Assembly (NCBI GenBank): GCA_043820045.1
Contig: JBDREF010000110.1
Coordinates: 1 to 12,657 of the forward strand
Source of the DNA: JBDREF01 sp043820045
GTDB taxonomy: Bacteria > Planctomycetota > Phycisphaerae > Sedimentisphaerales > Anaerobacaceae
Direction: 5' to 3'
Length of the DNA stretch: 12,657 bases
The position numbers were made by a program, and so were the translations under genes. Numbering within the stretch: position 1 is the stretch's first letter; every line of letters begins with the position of its first letter. Shown here piece after piece: positions 1-6,116 of the stretch. Below the pieces are notes generated by a model. It made no database searches. It was not told where the DNA came from and worked only from the letters and a program-made list of their open reading frames with translations.

Positions 1-1270
1 ACGGCTTAATATCATTTCTCCAATAGTCGGCATGATACCAGTCGCCGTCTTTGTTCCATACTTTGGTCACAATGTCAATGTCACCATCGCCGTCCACGTC
101 GCCGAGCACGGCATCGTGCCAGCCGGGGTTGTCGATGTGGATTACCACCGGCGCAAAGGATGGGACCTTCGAGCCGGAGTTCTCCCAGATCACGCCGCGC
201 TCTTTCAACCCCACCGGCTTCATAGCGATCTTGCCCTGCGCCTCCATGTAGGTGTCGGGGTCTTCCTGCTCCCCGGCGAAGATGTCCAGATCGCGGTCGA
301 AGTCGGCTACGCCAAGCGAATGGAACGACCCTGTTCCGGGTACGTCCCCGCCGGCCGTCGGCGGATCGGCAAGCTGATGCCGGGTCCAGTCGGCGCCCTT
401 ATTGTGGTTCTGTACCCAATACACGTGCGAAAGCCCGGTATCGCAATCACTATATACAATGTCATTCAGGCCGTCTTTGTCGATGTCAGCCACGCAACAT
501 CGCGTGCTCGTTCCGTACGATGCGTTCTTCACCGCCAGGTGCGGCCATGTGTGATGTTTCCACGTTCCCTCGCCGCTTCCGGGGTTCTCGAACCAGTAGC
601 CTGGAATCACGACGTCGCCATCGCCATCGCCGTCCAGATCGCCGATGCCATTGGGTGCCGTACCGCCGTGGTTCTCGCCGAGGCCGCCGATGACCGTTTG
701 TTTCATGCCGCGGGCCGGGTCGTACCAAGAGACGGTTTTTCCATCGTAGGCCAAGACATCAACGCGGCCGTCGCCGTTGACGTCGCCGCAGAGAACATCG
801 TGGCCCTCGCCGGGGTAACTGTGGGCTTGCCACGGCGTGTCCGGACTGGCGGCGAGATTGCCTGGATTCTTGAACCACACCCGTGAATATACGGCGTCCA
901 CCAGGCCGTCCAGGTCGCAATCGACCTGCGTCGCTCCAAGCTGTTTGTCCATCGTGTCGTGAACTGCCATCGTATGCCTGACCCACTTCGAGTCGTCCAT
1001 CCGCTGGAACCAGTAGGCCGTCTTCGTCTCGCGACGCGAGAGGCTGAAATCCAGATCGCCATCGCCGTCGAAATCCGCCAGAGGAGTCCCTCCCGTCCCC
1101 CAAGCCGAGCCGGGCAGCCGCTCGGCGATAGTAAAGTGCGTCCAGTCGCCAGCCTCAATCTTCGCATCGACACGGGAGCAAAGACAAGCCGCAAGTCCCA
1201 CGGCCAGCACGACAAATCCAAATCGTCCGCGCCTCACAATACCGCCGGCTAAATTGTAACCACCCATCAT
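1..1270 (-). CDS. Secreted FG-GAP/VCBS repeat protein, 3' end cut by window edge
   Basis: The minus frame starting at the ATG-ATG pair at 1270/1267 stays open for 423 codons to the left edge, so the gene is partial. The N-terminus has basic residues, a hydrophobic stretch (FGFVVLAVGLAAC) and then SRVDA. It could be a Sec signal peptide cut after VDA, or a lipoprotein signal, since L-A-A-C is a good lipobox. Seven FG-GAP-type calcium-loop motifs follow, for example ADFDGDGDLDF near residues 65-75, GDVNGDGRVDV, GDLDGDGDGDV, ADIDKDGLNDI and GDVDGDGDIDI near 390-400. They are separated by W/Y/F-rich strands, as in beta-propeller exported proteins. One loop (ADFDRDLDIFAG) is two residues short. 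GGAAAGG lies 4 nt before the first ATG and 7 nt before the second, which favours 1267. The family is usually extracellular or surface binding; the ligand cannot be told. The long plus-strand frame across 32-886 is an antisense shadow of the repeats. Confidence 0.9.
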   Translation of the reverse strand, partial: MMGGYNLAGGIVRRGRFGFVVLAVGLAACLCSRVDAKIEAGDWTHFTIAERLPGSAWGTGGTPLADFDGDGDLDFSLSRRETKTAYWFQRMDDSKWVRHTMAVHDTMDKQLGATQVDCDLDGLVDAVYSRVWFKNPGNLAASPDTPWQAHSYPGEGHDVLCGDVNGDGRVDVLAYDGKTVSWYDPARGMKQTVIGGLGENHGGTAPNGIGDLDGDGDGDVVIPGYWFENPGSGEGTWKHHTWPHLAVKNASYGTSTRCCVADIDKDGLNDIVYSDCDTGLSHVYWVQNHNKGADWTRHQLADPPTAGGDVPGTGSFHSLGVADFDRDLDIFAGEQEDPDTYMEAQGKIAMKPVGLKERGVIWENSGSKVPSFAPVVIHIDNPGWHDAVLGDVDGDGDIDIVTKVWNKDGDWYHADYWRNDIKP

Positions 1271-1314
1271 AAAACCTTTCCGTTAGGTGTATCAATCCTG
1301 ACTAATTCGGTTAA

Positions 1315-1343
1315 ATAGTAAGACATTCACCATGTTTCCGCAA
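1315..1343 (-). promoter_or_regulatory. Possible promoter of the FG-GAP gene
   Basis: On the minus strand, TTGCGG (1338-1343) and TACTAT (1315-1320) are separated by 17 nt and lie about 45 nt upstream of the FG-GAP start. The -35 matches the sigma-70 consensus at only three of six positions and the -10 at four, so this is a weak call. The rest of the gap up to rloB (1344-1442) holds nothing I recognise. Confidence 0.3.
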
Positions 1344-1442
1344 TACGCAATGCTCGCCCGAACGTTTCTGCAGAACGTCACGTTGGGCGGATAGCACACG
1401 CTGGATGCTGATAGGTGATGTTCTTCCAGGCGAACAATTTCG

Positions 1443-2093
1443 CTATAAAGCCGTACTCTGAAGATACTCAACTATTTTATGTATATGTGTTGAAGGATTA
1501 CAATCGCTCAGGTCTTCAGAGTCGTTGTGCTGTTCTTTTAATACCTCTTTGGATCGCTTGATGGCCTCACCGGTTTTGGGGTACACAACGTCAAAGATTG
1601 TAGTATCATTCTCACAATAACTGGAATGTTGTTGCCTTAATGCTGATTTTACTTCTCGGCTTGTGCCGAATGGAGCACCGGTTTTCCTGAAATGTAATAT
1701 ATACCAATACTCGAAGCATGGATTGCTTAAGATAAGTTCCAATTTGTTGTCTCTTGCCTTGTTAACGGCTCTTGGGAGGGATTCTGCTTTAGGTGCTTCA
1801 ACGTCAATGACGCAATATACCACATCGTACGCAGCTCTCGTTAGGCTCTTCTTCGCAACATGTTTTCTTTCCGCTCTCAATTCAATCGCACGGTCCACAA
1901 CGGTAATAGGTGCGGCGCCTTCTCCGACAATTTCAACATCCACCATAGCCAATCGTAAGCTGTTTTTCAAGGCATTGAAATATAGAGGTTCCGTTTTGCT
2001 GCCTTCAGAGACAATGAGAATGCTTCTCCGCGTTTCTTTGAATCCTTGCGGGCGCTTGTAGGAGTCTATATTTCTCTGTTTTCTACTGACCAT
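1443..2093 (-). CDS. rloB: RloB-like Toprim-type protein (AbiLii-like defence partner)
   Basis: A 216-residue protein of the RloB family (PF13707-type). Near the N-terminus it has ILIVSEGSKTEPLYFNAL (residues 25-42, acidic E30 and E35), like the first acidic strand-turn of a Toprim fold. VYCVIDVEAPKAE follows (D97, E99; many relatives have DxD here), then the family hallmark LSNPCFEYWYILHF (122-135). It ends with NPSTHIHKIVEYL. I start it at the ATG at 2093 rather than the upstream alternative at 2219. From 2093 it overlaps the ATPase stop by 11 bp, the length fits the family, and the extra 42 residues from 2219 would lie inside rloA out of frame. No strong ribosome site precedes 2093, so translation is probably coupled to rloA. 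In related AbiL and PARIS-like systems the Toprim partner is the presumed nuclease effector released by the ATPase. That role is inferred here, not seen. Confidence 0.88.
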   Translation of the reverse strand: MVSRKQRNIDSYKRPQGFKETRRSILIVSEGSKTEPLYFNALKNSLRLAMVDVEIVGEGAAPITVVDRAIELRAERKHVAKKSLTRAAYDVVYCVIDVEAPKAESLPRAVNKARDNKLELILSNPCFEYWYILHFRKTGAPFGTSREVKSALRQQHSSYCENDTTIFDVVYPKTGEAIKRSKEVLKEQHNDSEDLSDCNPSTHIHKIVEYLQSTAL

Positions 2094-3357
2094 GTAGCTT
2101 GAACGCCTCGATGATCGGGATGGCTCCGTACCTGCCGGAGAGATACCCCCTCTGCATAGCTTCACCCTTTCGCGGCTTATAGTCCAACATCGAATATAAA
2201 CGGGTACCGCCGTGCTCATCCTTCTCGGTAAACCATATTTGATCTCGCCTGAATAATTCCGGATCTAAAAGTGTAGTGTCATGTGTCGCAAAAATCAATT
2301 GTGCCCCCGTTTCTTCATGCGCTGGATTCTGAAAAAACCTGATCAATTCACGTGTAAGCAGCGGGTGAAGGCTTGCCTCCAACTCGTCAATGAAGACTGT
2401 CATGCCAGTAGCAACTGCTTCCAACCATGGCCCAGAAAGCTCGAAAAATCTGCGTGTTCCGTCTGACTCTTCTTCCATTGGGAGAAGAACTTCCTTGCCT
2501 GTCTCTACATCCTTGTGGAGCATTTCCACTTTGATCTGCTTGCGTTCCCTGAAATACACTGACAATGTATCCCTAAGACTCTCAGGCATCTCCGCCAAGA
2601 ATTTGGGCTCAGTAGTCTTTGCTTTATTAACCTTCAGTCCGTGTATTCCCAGATCAGCATCTTGCAGGCACGATTCAACGAATCCATACAGATCTTCTTT
2701 GATTTTCTCGTCATCTTCTGCCATCAACAACATTTCAGCCGTGACCGGTGCCCAAGTGGTGCCGGCCGGCATAACTCGCAACTTTTTTCTGAACCAATCA
2801 TACACGATAGTTAGCTGTTCATTATTCCATTGAGCCGCTGCAGACAGAAATAAAACGTTGTCTCGCGTCTTATCCTTCAGTTTCTCTCTTTCCCCTTTCA
2901 AAAAAGAACCAAATTTCCAATTATCTCCATTGGCTTTTCGTTCATACCATATCTGTGCGCGGCCTTTCGGATATGCCAAGAGCCATTCATCGTGAATTCG
3001 TTCGCTGGTTGCACTAAAGCCATACTGATAGCGGACGCCATCGTGGTAAAAAGTCATCTCGAATGTGCTTGGTTTCTTTTGCGATTCGCGGTCAAATAAG
3101 AATGGTTGCACGGGCAGTTTCTTGCCGGGTTGGTAATCTGCTGATAGCAGGACCATGTCTCTCATAACATCTGCTGCTTTGATGAAACTACTTTTGCCGG
3201 ATGCGTTTGGTCCATAGATGCCAACGGTTTTCAGGAGTCGCAATTTGCCTTGCTCAGCACAGTTTTCGGCCAATTGTGTATCGCTGCTTGTGACAAGCCT
3301 GAGCGTCTGTTCTTCGCGGAAAGACCTATAATTGGCCACCTTGAATTCAACTAACAT
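2083..3357 (-). CDS. rloA: RloA-like AAA/ABC-type ATPase (AbiLi-like defence sensor)
   Basis: A 424-residue ATPase of the AAA_15/AAA_21 (SMC/ABC-like) class. The N-terminus MLVEFKVANYRSFREEQTL is the usual opening of these proteins. Walker A is GPNASGKSS (residues 49-57), a signature-like SDGTRRF lies at 298-304, Walker B is TVFIDELEASLHP around D324-E325, and the switch histidine is in ATHDTT (H359). The middle (about 60-290) carries the variable insert expected to sense a trigger or bind the partner. The ATG at 3357 is chosen over a TTG at 3393 because AAGGA lies 7 nt upstream and the protein then begins exactly at the family's first strand. The gene overlaps rloB by 11 bp, giving a two-gene operon. 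RloA was first named for linkage to type I restriction loci in Campylobacter; no hsd genes are seen here. The most likely role is an ATPase that holds or activates RloB after phage attack. Confidence 0.92.
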   Translation of the reverse strand: MLVEFKVANYRSFREEQTLRLVTSSDTQLAENCAEQGKLRLLKTVGIYGPNASGKSSFIKAADVMRDMVLLSADYQPGKKLPVQPFLFDRESQKKPSTFEMTFYHDGVRYQYGFSATSERIHDEWLLAYPKGRAQIWYERKANGDNWKFGSFLKGEREKLKDKTRDNVLFLSAAAQWNNEQLTIVYDWFRKKLRVMPAGTTWAPVTAEMLLMAEDDEKIKEDLYGFVESCLQDADLGIHGLKVNKAKTTEPKFLAEMPESLRDTLSVYFRERKQIKVEMLHKDVETGKEVLLPMEEESDGTRRFFELSGPWLEAVATGMTVFIDELEASLHPLLTRELIRFFQNPAHEETGAQLIFATHDTTLLDPELFRRDQIWFTEKDEHGGTRLYSMLDYKPRKGEAMQRGYLSGRYGAIPIIEAFKLHGQ

Positions 3358-3380
3358 TTGTTTTTCCTTATAATATAAGG
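3358..3380 (-). promoter_or_regulatory. rloA leader: inverted repeat overlapping the ribosome site
   Basis: Read on the minus strand, CCTTAT-ATT-ATAAGG (3380-3366) is a perfect 6-bp inverted repeat with a 3-nt centre. Its right arm supplies most of the AAGGA ribosome site that sits 7 nt before the rloA ATG. It could be an RNA hairpin masking the site, or a protein operator. The AT-rich core also resembles a -10 box (TATTAT). A promoter there would, however, start transcription inside or past the ribosome site, so I do not call one. Upstream, TTGCAG-17 nt-TATTCT is a weak alternative promoter. Confidence 0.4.
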
Positions 3381-3498
3381 GCGACTTTCGCAATCTTCCT
3401 GCGCAAATTAGCTTTGCATTCGATTTTGGACTTAATTAAGAATATCGGACAAAATTGAGTCCTGCAAGAGTATTTCTGAGCATAAACGACAGAAATCT

Positions 3499-3534
3499 GA
3501 AAAATCGGCTCTTAACCCCCGCTGAACAGCCGAT
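3499..3534 (-). terminator. Rho-independent terminator of proA
   Basis: On the minus strand, ATCGGCT (3534-3528) pairs with AGCCGAT (3510-3504) around a 17-nt loop. The stem's last T begins a run of five, TTTTTCA. The hairpin begins 21 nt past the proA stop, and no gene ends from the other side. It separates proA from rloAB, so the defence pair probably has its own promoter within 3358-3498. Confidence 0.75.
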
Positions 3535-3555
3535 CTCTGGTCTCTAATCCCCAAT

Positions 3556-4836
3556 TCATATCCTTCTGTGTGTGAATTTTTTTTTATTGGGTCCGGAGTA
3601 GTCGGCTACTGTTTGGCCGGAGCCTAATAATCTCCACTTGTAGATCAGGAGGCCTTCGAGTCCTACGGGGCCTCGGGCGTGGATTTTGTTTGTGCTGATT
3701 CCGACCTCGGCGCCGAGGCCGTATCGAAAGCCGTCGCTGAATCGCGTGCTGCAGTTCCAAAGTACATTCGCCGAATCGACCAGGGCCATGAAGCGCTCGG
3801 CCGTATCTTTGTTCGCGGTGACGATCGCGTCCGTATGGCCTGAGCCGTAACGGTTTATGTGCTCGATTGCGGCATCGGCGCCGTCAACGACCTTTATCGA
3901 GAGGATGTAGTCCAGGTACTCCGCCGACCAGTCGTCTTCGGTTGCCGGTTTTACGTCGATAATTGCAGCGGTTCTTTCGCAGCCGCGCAGCTCCACGCCT
4001 TTTTGCTCCATAGCGGCCTTGATTTTCGGCATGAAATCCCCGGCAATCCCGGCATCGACCAGCAGGGTCTCGGCGGCGTTGCAGACCGCGACGTACTGGC
4101 ACTTGGAATCGACGGCGATATTCACCGCCATTTCGAGGTCGGCCTCGCCGTCGACATAGACGTGGCATATCCCGTCGGCGTGCCCGAGGACGGGGATATT
4201 GGTATTGTTCATTATGTAGCGGACGAATTCGTTCGAGCCGCGCGGAACGACCAGGTCGATGTACTGATCCAGAGCCAACATCGCGGCGACGTCCTCGCGC
4301 GTTTCGAGCAGTTGAATCCAGCCGGCGGGCAGGCCGGCATTCTCGCTCGCTTCGGCAATCACGTCTGTGAGAACGCGATTGGTTTTGGCCGCCTCGCTTC
4401 CGCCTTTTAGCAGTACGGCGTTGCCGCTTTTGAGGCACAGCGTCGAGATTTGCACGAGTGCATCCGGCCGTGATTCGAAGACCACGCCGATGACGCCGAT
4501 GGGGCAGCTTACCTTGTACAGCTCCAGTCCGGCGTCGAGTTCCGTGGCGGTTATGGTCCTGCCCACGGGGTCGTCGAGCTTGATCAAGCTCTCGATGCCG
4601 GCTATTGTCTGTGCTATCTTGTCTTCGTCGAACTTGAGGCGTTTGAGCAGCGGGGCGGCCAGATTATCCTTCTCCGCGGCGGCAAGGTCCCGGCTGTTGG
4701 CCGCGACGATTTCGGCGCTGCGCCGCCTGATGGCGTCGGCTATCCGGGCCAGGGCGTTGTTTTTCGTCTCAGTATCGACGGCCGCCAGCCGAATCGAGGC
4801 TGACTTGGCCGCAGCAGCTATTTCGGTTATATTCAT
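3556..4836 (-). CDS. proA: Glutamate-5-semialdehyde dehydrogenase (gamma-glutamyl phosphate reductase)
   Basis: A 426-residue protein of normal family length. ProA reduces gamma-glutamyl phosphate with NADPH to glutamate-5-semialdehyde, the second step of proline synthesis from glutamate, in the cytosol. It aligns by eye along its whole length with the ALDH-like ProA fold: GVIGVVFESRPDALVQI and KSGNAVLLKGGSEA in the cofactor domain, then VPRGSNEFVRYIM, the catalytic cysteine in VAVCNAAETLLVD (C252), GHTDAIVT, and the C-terminal GLGAEVGISTNKIHARGP and GLEGLLIYKW. The ATG at 4836 gives the usual MNITEIAAAAKSAS-type start; the ribosome site is weak (GGTCAAG region). No proB is adjacent. It is divergent from tRNA-Gly and followed by its own terminator, so it is probably a single-gene transcript. 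Confidence 0.99.
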   Translation of the reverse strand: MNITEIAAAAKSASIRLAAVDTETKNNALARIADAIRRRSAEIVAANSRDLAAAEKDNLAAPLLKRLKFDEDKIAQTIAGIESLIKLDDPVGRTITATELDAGLELYKVSCPIGVIGVVFESRPDALVQISTLCLKSGNAVLLKGGSEAAKTNRVLTDVIAEASENAGLPAGWIQLLETREDVAAMLALDQYIDLVVPRGSNEFVRYIMNNTNIPVLGHADGICHVYVDGEADLEMAVNIAVDSKCQYVAVCNAAETLLVDAGIAGDFMPKIKAAMEQKGVELRGCERTAAIIDVKPATEDDWSAEYLDYILSIKVVDGADAAIEHINRYGSGHTDAIVTANKDTAERFMALVDSANVLWNCSTRFSDGFRYGLGAEVGISTNKIHARGPVGLEGLLIYKWRLLGSGQTVADYSGPNKKKFTHRRI

Positions 4837-4841
4837 TTTAC

Positions 4842-4870
4842 TTGACCAACAGTTGTTGACGATTTATAAT
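4842..4870 (+). promoter_or_regulatory. tRNA-Gly promoter
   Basis: TTGACC (4842-4847), a 17-nt spacer and a perfect TATAAT (4865-4870) form a strong sigma-70 type promoter. The predicted start near 4877 leaves about 34 nt of leader before the mature tRNA. The -35 begins 6 bp from the divergent proA start codon. Confidence 0.75.
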
Positions 4871-4873
4871 CAA

Positions 4874-4902
4874 ATAGTAAATAATAAATCGTAAATAGTC
4901 AA
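4874..4902 (-). promoter_or_regulatory. proA: proA promoter
   Basis: On the minus strand, TTGACT (4897-4902) and TACTAT (4874-4879) are separated by exactly 17 nt. This puts the transcript start near 4867, about 30 nt before the proA ATG. The -35 is strong (five of six) and the -10 moderate. The site interleaves with the tRNA promoter on the opposite strand. Confidence 0.6.
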
Positions 4903-4910
4903 TTACGAAT

Positions 4911-4981
4911 GCGGGCGTAGCATAACGGTAATGCACTGGCCTTCCAAGCCAGCTACGTGGGTTCGACACCCATCGCCCGCT
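4911..4981 (+). tRNA. tRNA-Gly (anticodon UCC)
   Basis: A 71-nt cloverleaf folds fully by hand. The acceptor GCGGGCG pairs with CGCCCGC (7 bp), the D stem is GCAT/ATGC, and the anticodon stem is CTGGC/GCCAG with loop CTTCCAA (anticodon TCC). The variable loop has 4 nt. The T stem is GTGGG/CCCAT with loop TTCGACA. The discriminator base is T at 4981 and no CCA is encoded. It reads GGA and GGG codons. A T-rich run (4981-4990) directly follows the acceptor and may end the transcript. No attachment-site copy of the tRNA 3' end was noticed in the window. Confidence 0.98.
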
Positions 4982-5204
4982 TTTGTTTTTCGCCATCGGG
5001 CGTGACAGCCTCACTCGGAATCAGGCAAATCCCTTAACGAATACGCAGGTGCCAAGACCGCAGATGCCCTTGCCGCATTCTTGCCGTAAAGGCAGACTTT
5101 GGGTCAAATTGCAGGGCGAGTCGCCGCTGTTGGAAACCGGGCGAAAAAAATTGCCGAAGTCCCCAAAGTTATCGTATCCCCGTAAGCGCTTGTCTTGGCC
5201 GGAA
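4982..5204. other. Gene-free stretch between tRNA-Gly and mraZ promoters
   Basis: No convincing gene on either strand. A plus frame from 4983 to 5276 starts in the tRNA's T-run, has no ribosome site, and has a low-complexity basic/proline composition without a recognisable domain. A short minus frame (5021-5218, TTG start) ends in the cysteine-rich string ECGKGICGLGTC but shows no family match I can name. I treat the stretch as spacer. The rest of the gap to mraZ (5205-5335) is taken up by the promoters and MraZ boxes listed separately. Confidence 0.5.
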
Positions 5205-5233
5205 TTAGCACCTCGCAACGACGGTCCTATAAT
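5205..5233 (+). promoter_or_regulatory. Possible upstream promoter of the mraZ operon
   Basis: TTAGCA (5205-5210), a 17-nt spacer and a perfect TATAAT (5228-5233). The -35 is only four of six. Just downstream, ATTTTC-CA-GAAAAT (5237-5250) is a 6-bp inverted repeat that could be an operator. This would be a second start, about 65 bp upstream of the main mraZ promoter. Confidence 0.4.
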
Positions 5234-5256
5234 AGAATTTTCCAGAAAATCCCAAA

Positions 5257-5327
5257 AAAGTGGGACTGATTGTTGACGTGGTGGGAGAAAGTGGTATAAT
5301 TGCCCACCTGTAATGAACTCAGTGGGA
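5257..5327 (+). promoter_or_regulatory. MraZ-box-like direct repeats
   Basis: GTGGGA occurs at 5260-5265, 5281-5286 and 5322-5327, spaced 21 and 41 bp, close to two and four helical turns. A TGGTA at 5292-5296 lies 5 nt after the TGGGA at 5282-5286, matching the TGGGN-5 nt-TGGGN spacing known for E. coli MraZ. AAAGTGG, like the mollicute MraZ box, occurs at 5257-5263 and 5288-5294. An inverted GGTGGG is read from 5303-5308. The second box lies in the spacer between -35 and -10, so bound MraZ would block RNA polymerase. Confidence 0.65.
5273..5300 (+). promoter_or_regulatory. Main mraZ/dcw operon promoter
   Basis: TTGACG (5273-5278), a 16-nt spacer and a perfect TATAAT (5295-5300) place the transcript start near 5307. 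This rules out the upstream in-frame start at 5300 for MraZ and supports the ATG at 5336. Repeats resembling MraZ boxes lie around and inside this promoter, so negative autoregulation is likely. Confidence 0.8.
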
Positions 5328-5335
5328 ATGATGCC

Positions 5336-5809
5336 ATGCTTTTACTAACAGGCGAATACCAGCACGTGGTTGACAGCAAGAGCAGAGTCCTCATCTCCAA
5401 CAAGCTGAGGAATCAGATTGATGTCGATGAGCATGGCAGTAATTTCTATCTTGTCCTCGGCGCCAACGGGATACTTTGTCTTTATCCGGAGAAGTATTTC
5501 GAGCAGGTGGCTTTGTCTGTGGCGCCCGGGGCGGCGGCGCCCGACGAGGCCGTGGTGTTCGAGCGAATGAGTTTCGCCTTGGCCAGCAAGGTGGAGCTGG
5601 ACGGGCAGGGACGGATCCTTCTGAATGACAGGTTGCGAAAGAGGGCCGCTCTTAAGGACCATATCACGCTTGTCGGCGTTCGGGACCACATTGAGTTGTG
5701 GAACAGTGAGAGCTGGGAACAATATGTTTCCGACCACATGGGCCAGTATCAGAGACAAGTATCGCAGGCACGGCAGATTGTCCTGCAGAAACAGAATGAC
5801 GAACTTTGA
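5336..5809 (+). CDS. mraZ: Transcriptional regulator MraZ
   Basis: A 157-residue protein, slightly longer than the usual 140-150. MraZ is a ring-forming DNA-binding protein with two SpoVT-AbrB-like halves that represses its own dcw operon. The first half opens LLTGEYQHVVDSKSRVLI (family: DsKGRv) and the second has KVELDGQGRILLNDRLRKRA (family: ElDkqGRilip), followed by LVGVRDHIELW, the typical end of the core. The tail is basic and glutamine-rich. The ATG at 5336 matches the family N-terminus, has GGGA 8 nt upstream, and lies about 30 nt after the predicted transcript start. It is the first gene of the operon and its likely binding boxes overlap the promoter. Confidence 0.96.
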   Translation: MLLLTGEYQHVVDSKSRVLISNKLRNQIDVDEHGSNFYLVLGANGILCLYPEKYFEQVALSVAPGAAAPDEAVVFERMSFALASKVELDGQGRILLNDRLRKRAALKDHITLVGVRDHIELWNSESWEQYVSDHMGQYQRQVSQARQIVLQKQNDEL

Positions 5810-5829
5810 CCTTTGGAGACAAGAAAAAA

Positions 5830-6039
5830 ATGATTGGAACGGATTCGAACCATTTTAAGATTGTAGCTGAAAGTCTCGCCGGCGAAAGGGGGGTGGACGA
5901 ACAGACCTTCACCTCCCTGACGGTTCTCGACGAAAGACTTGAACGGCTGAATGAACTCGGCGGAGCTTTTTCCGGCATCGGATTCTCGGAGGACGCAAAG
6001 AAGCTCCTGCGCCGTAAGAATGCGGTTGCGGTGAGTTGA
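5830..6039 (+). CDS. Small unrecognised protein between mraZ and rsmH
   Basis: A 69-residue frame, MIGTDSNHFKIVAESLAGER..., beginning 20 bp after the mraZ stop. GGAG at 5815-5818 lies 11 nt upstream of the ATG at 5830, a slightly long but usable spacing. A TTG at 5806 overlapping the mraZ stop is the alternative start. The protein is soluble, with no membrane segment, a probable helix rich in E, L and R in the middle (LTVLDERLERLNELGG), and a basic end (KKLLRRKN). No family is recognised. Position and strand suggest co-transcription with mraZ and rsmH. It is short enough to be spurious, but operon spacing and an ordinary amino-acid mix argue that it is real. Confidence 0.5.
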   Translation: MIGTDSNHFKIVAESLAGERGVDEQTFTSLTVLDERLERLNELGGAFSGIGFSEDAKKLLRRKNAVAVS

Positions 6040-6116
6040 GCAGGAGTTTCGCAGCGCCGATCCGGTACTTTTGCATGGCGGCGATTTGCCGGGGTGCGGC
6101 GCGATACGATTGATTG

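Noticed and set aside
32..886. Long plus-strand frame of 284 codons
   Set aside because: It is the antisense shadow of the FG-GAP gene: the minus frame shows a signal peptide and seven calcium-loop motifs and has a ribosome site.
1355..1385. Near-palindrome around TTTCTGCAGAA downstream of rloB as a terminator
   Set aside because: The arms do not pair cleanly and no U-run follows on the minus strand.
3859..4438. Large frames on both strands inside proA
   Set aside because: Overlapping shadows in GC-rich sequence; the proA frame carries all family motifs.
4974..5003. CGCCCG...CGGGCG inverted repeat after the tRNA as a terminator
   Set aside because: Its left arm is the tRNA acceptor stem and would compete with tRNA folding; only the T-run is kept as a possible stop.
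5021..5218. Minus-strand frame with a cysteine-rich end (ECGKGICGLGTC), possibly a metal-binding remnant
   Set aside because: TTG start, no ribosome site, only 65 codons, and the cysteine spacing matches no family I can name.
4983..5276. 97-codon plus-strand frame after the tRNA
   Set aside because: It starts inside the tRNA's T-run, has no ribosome site and no domain, and runs into the mraZ promoter.
5300..5335. Upstream start for MraZ adding 12 residues
   Set aside because: It would begin at the last base of the -10 box, before the predicted transcript start; family members begin at the residue encoded at 5336.
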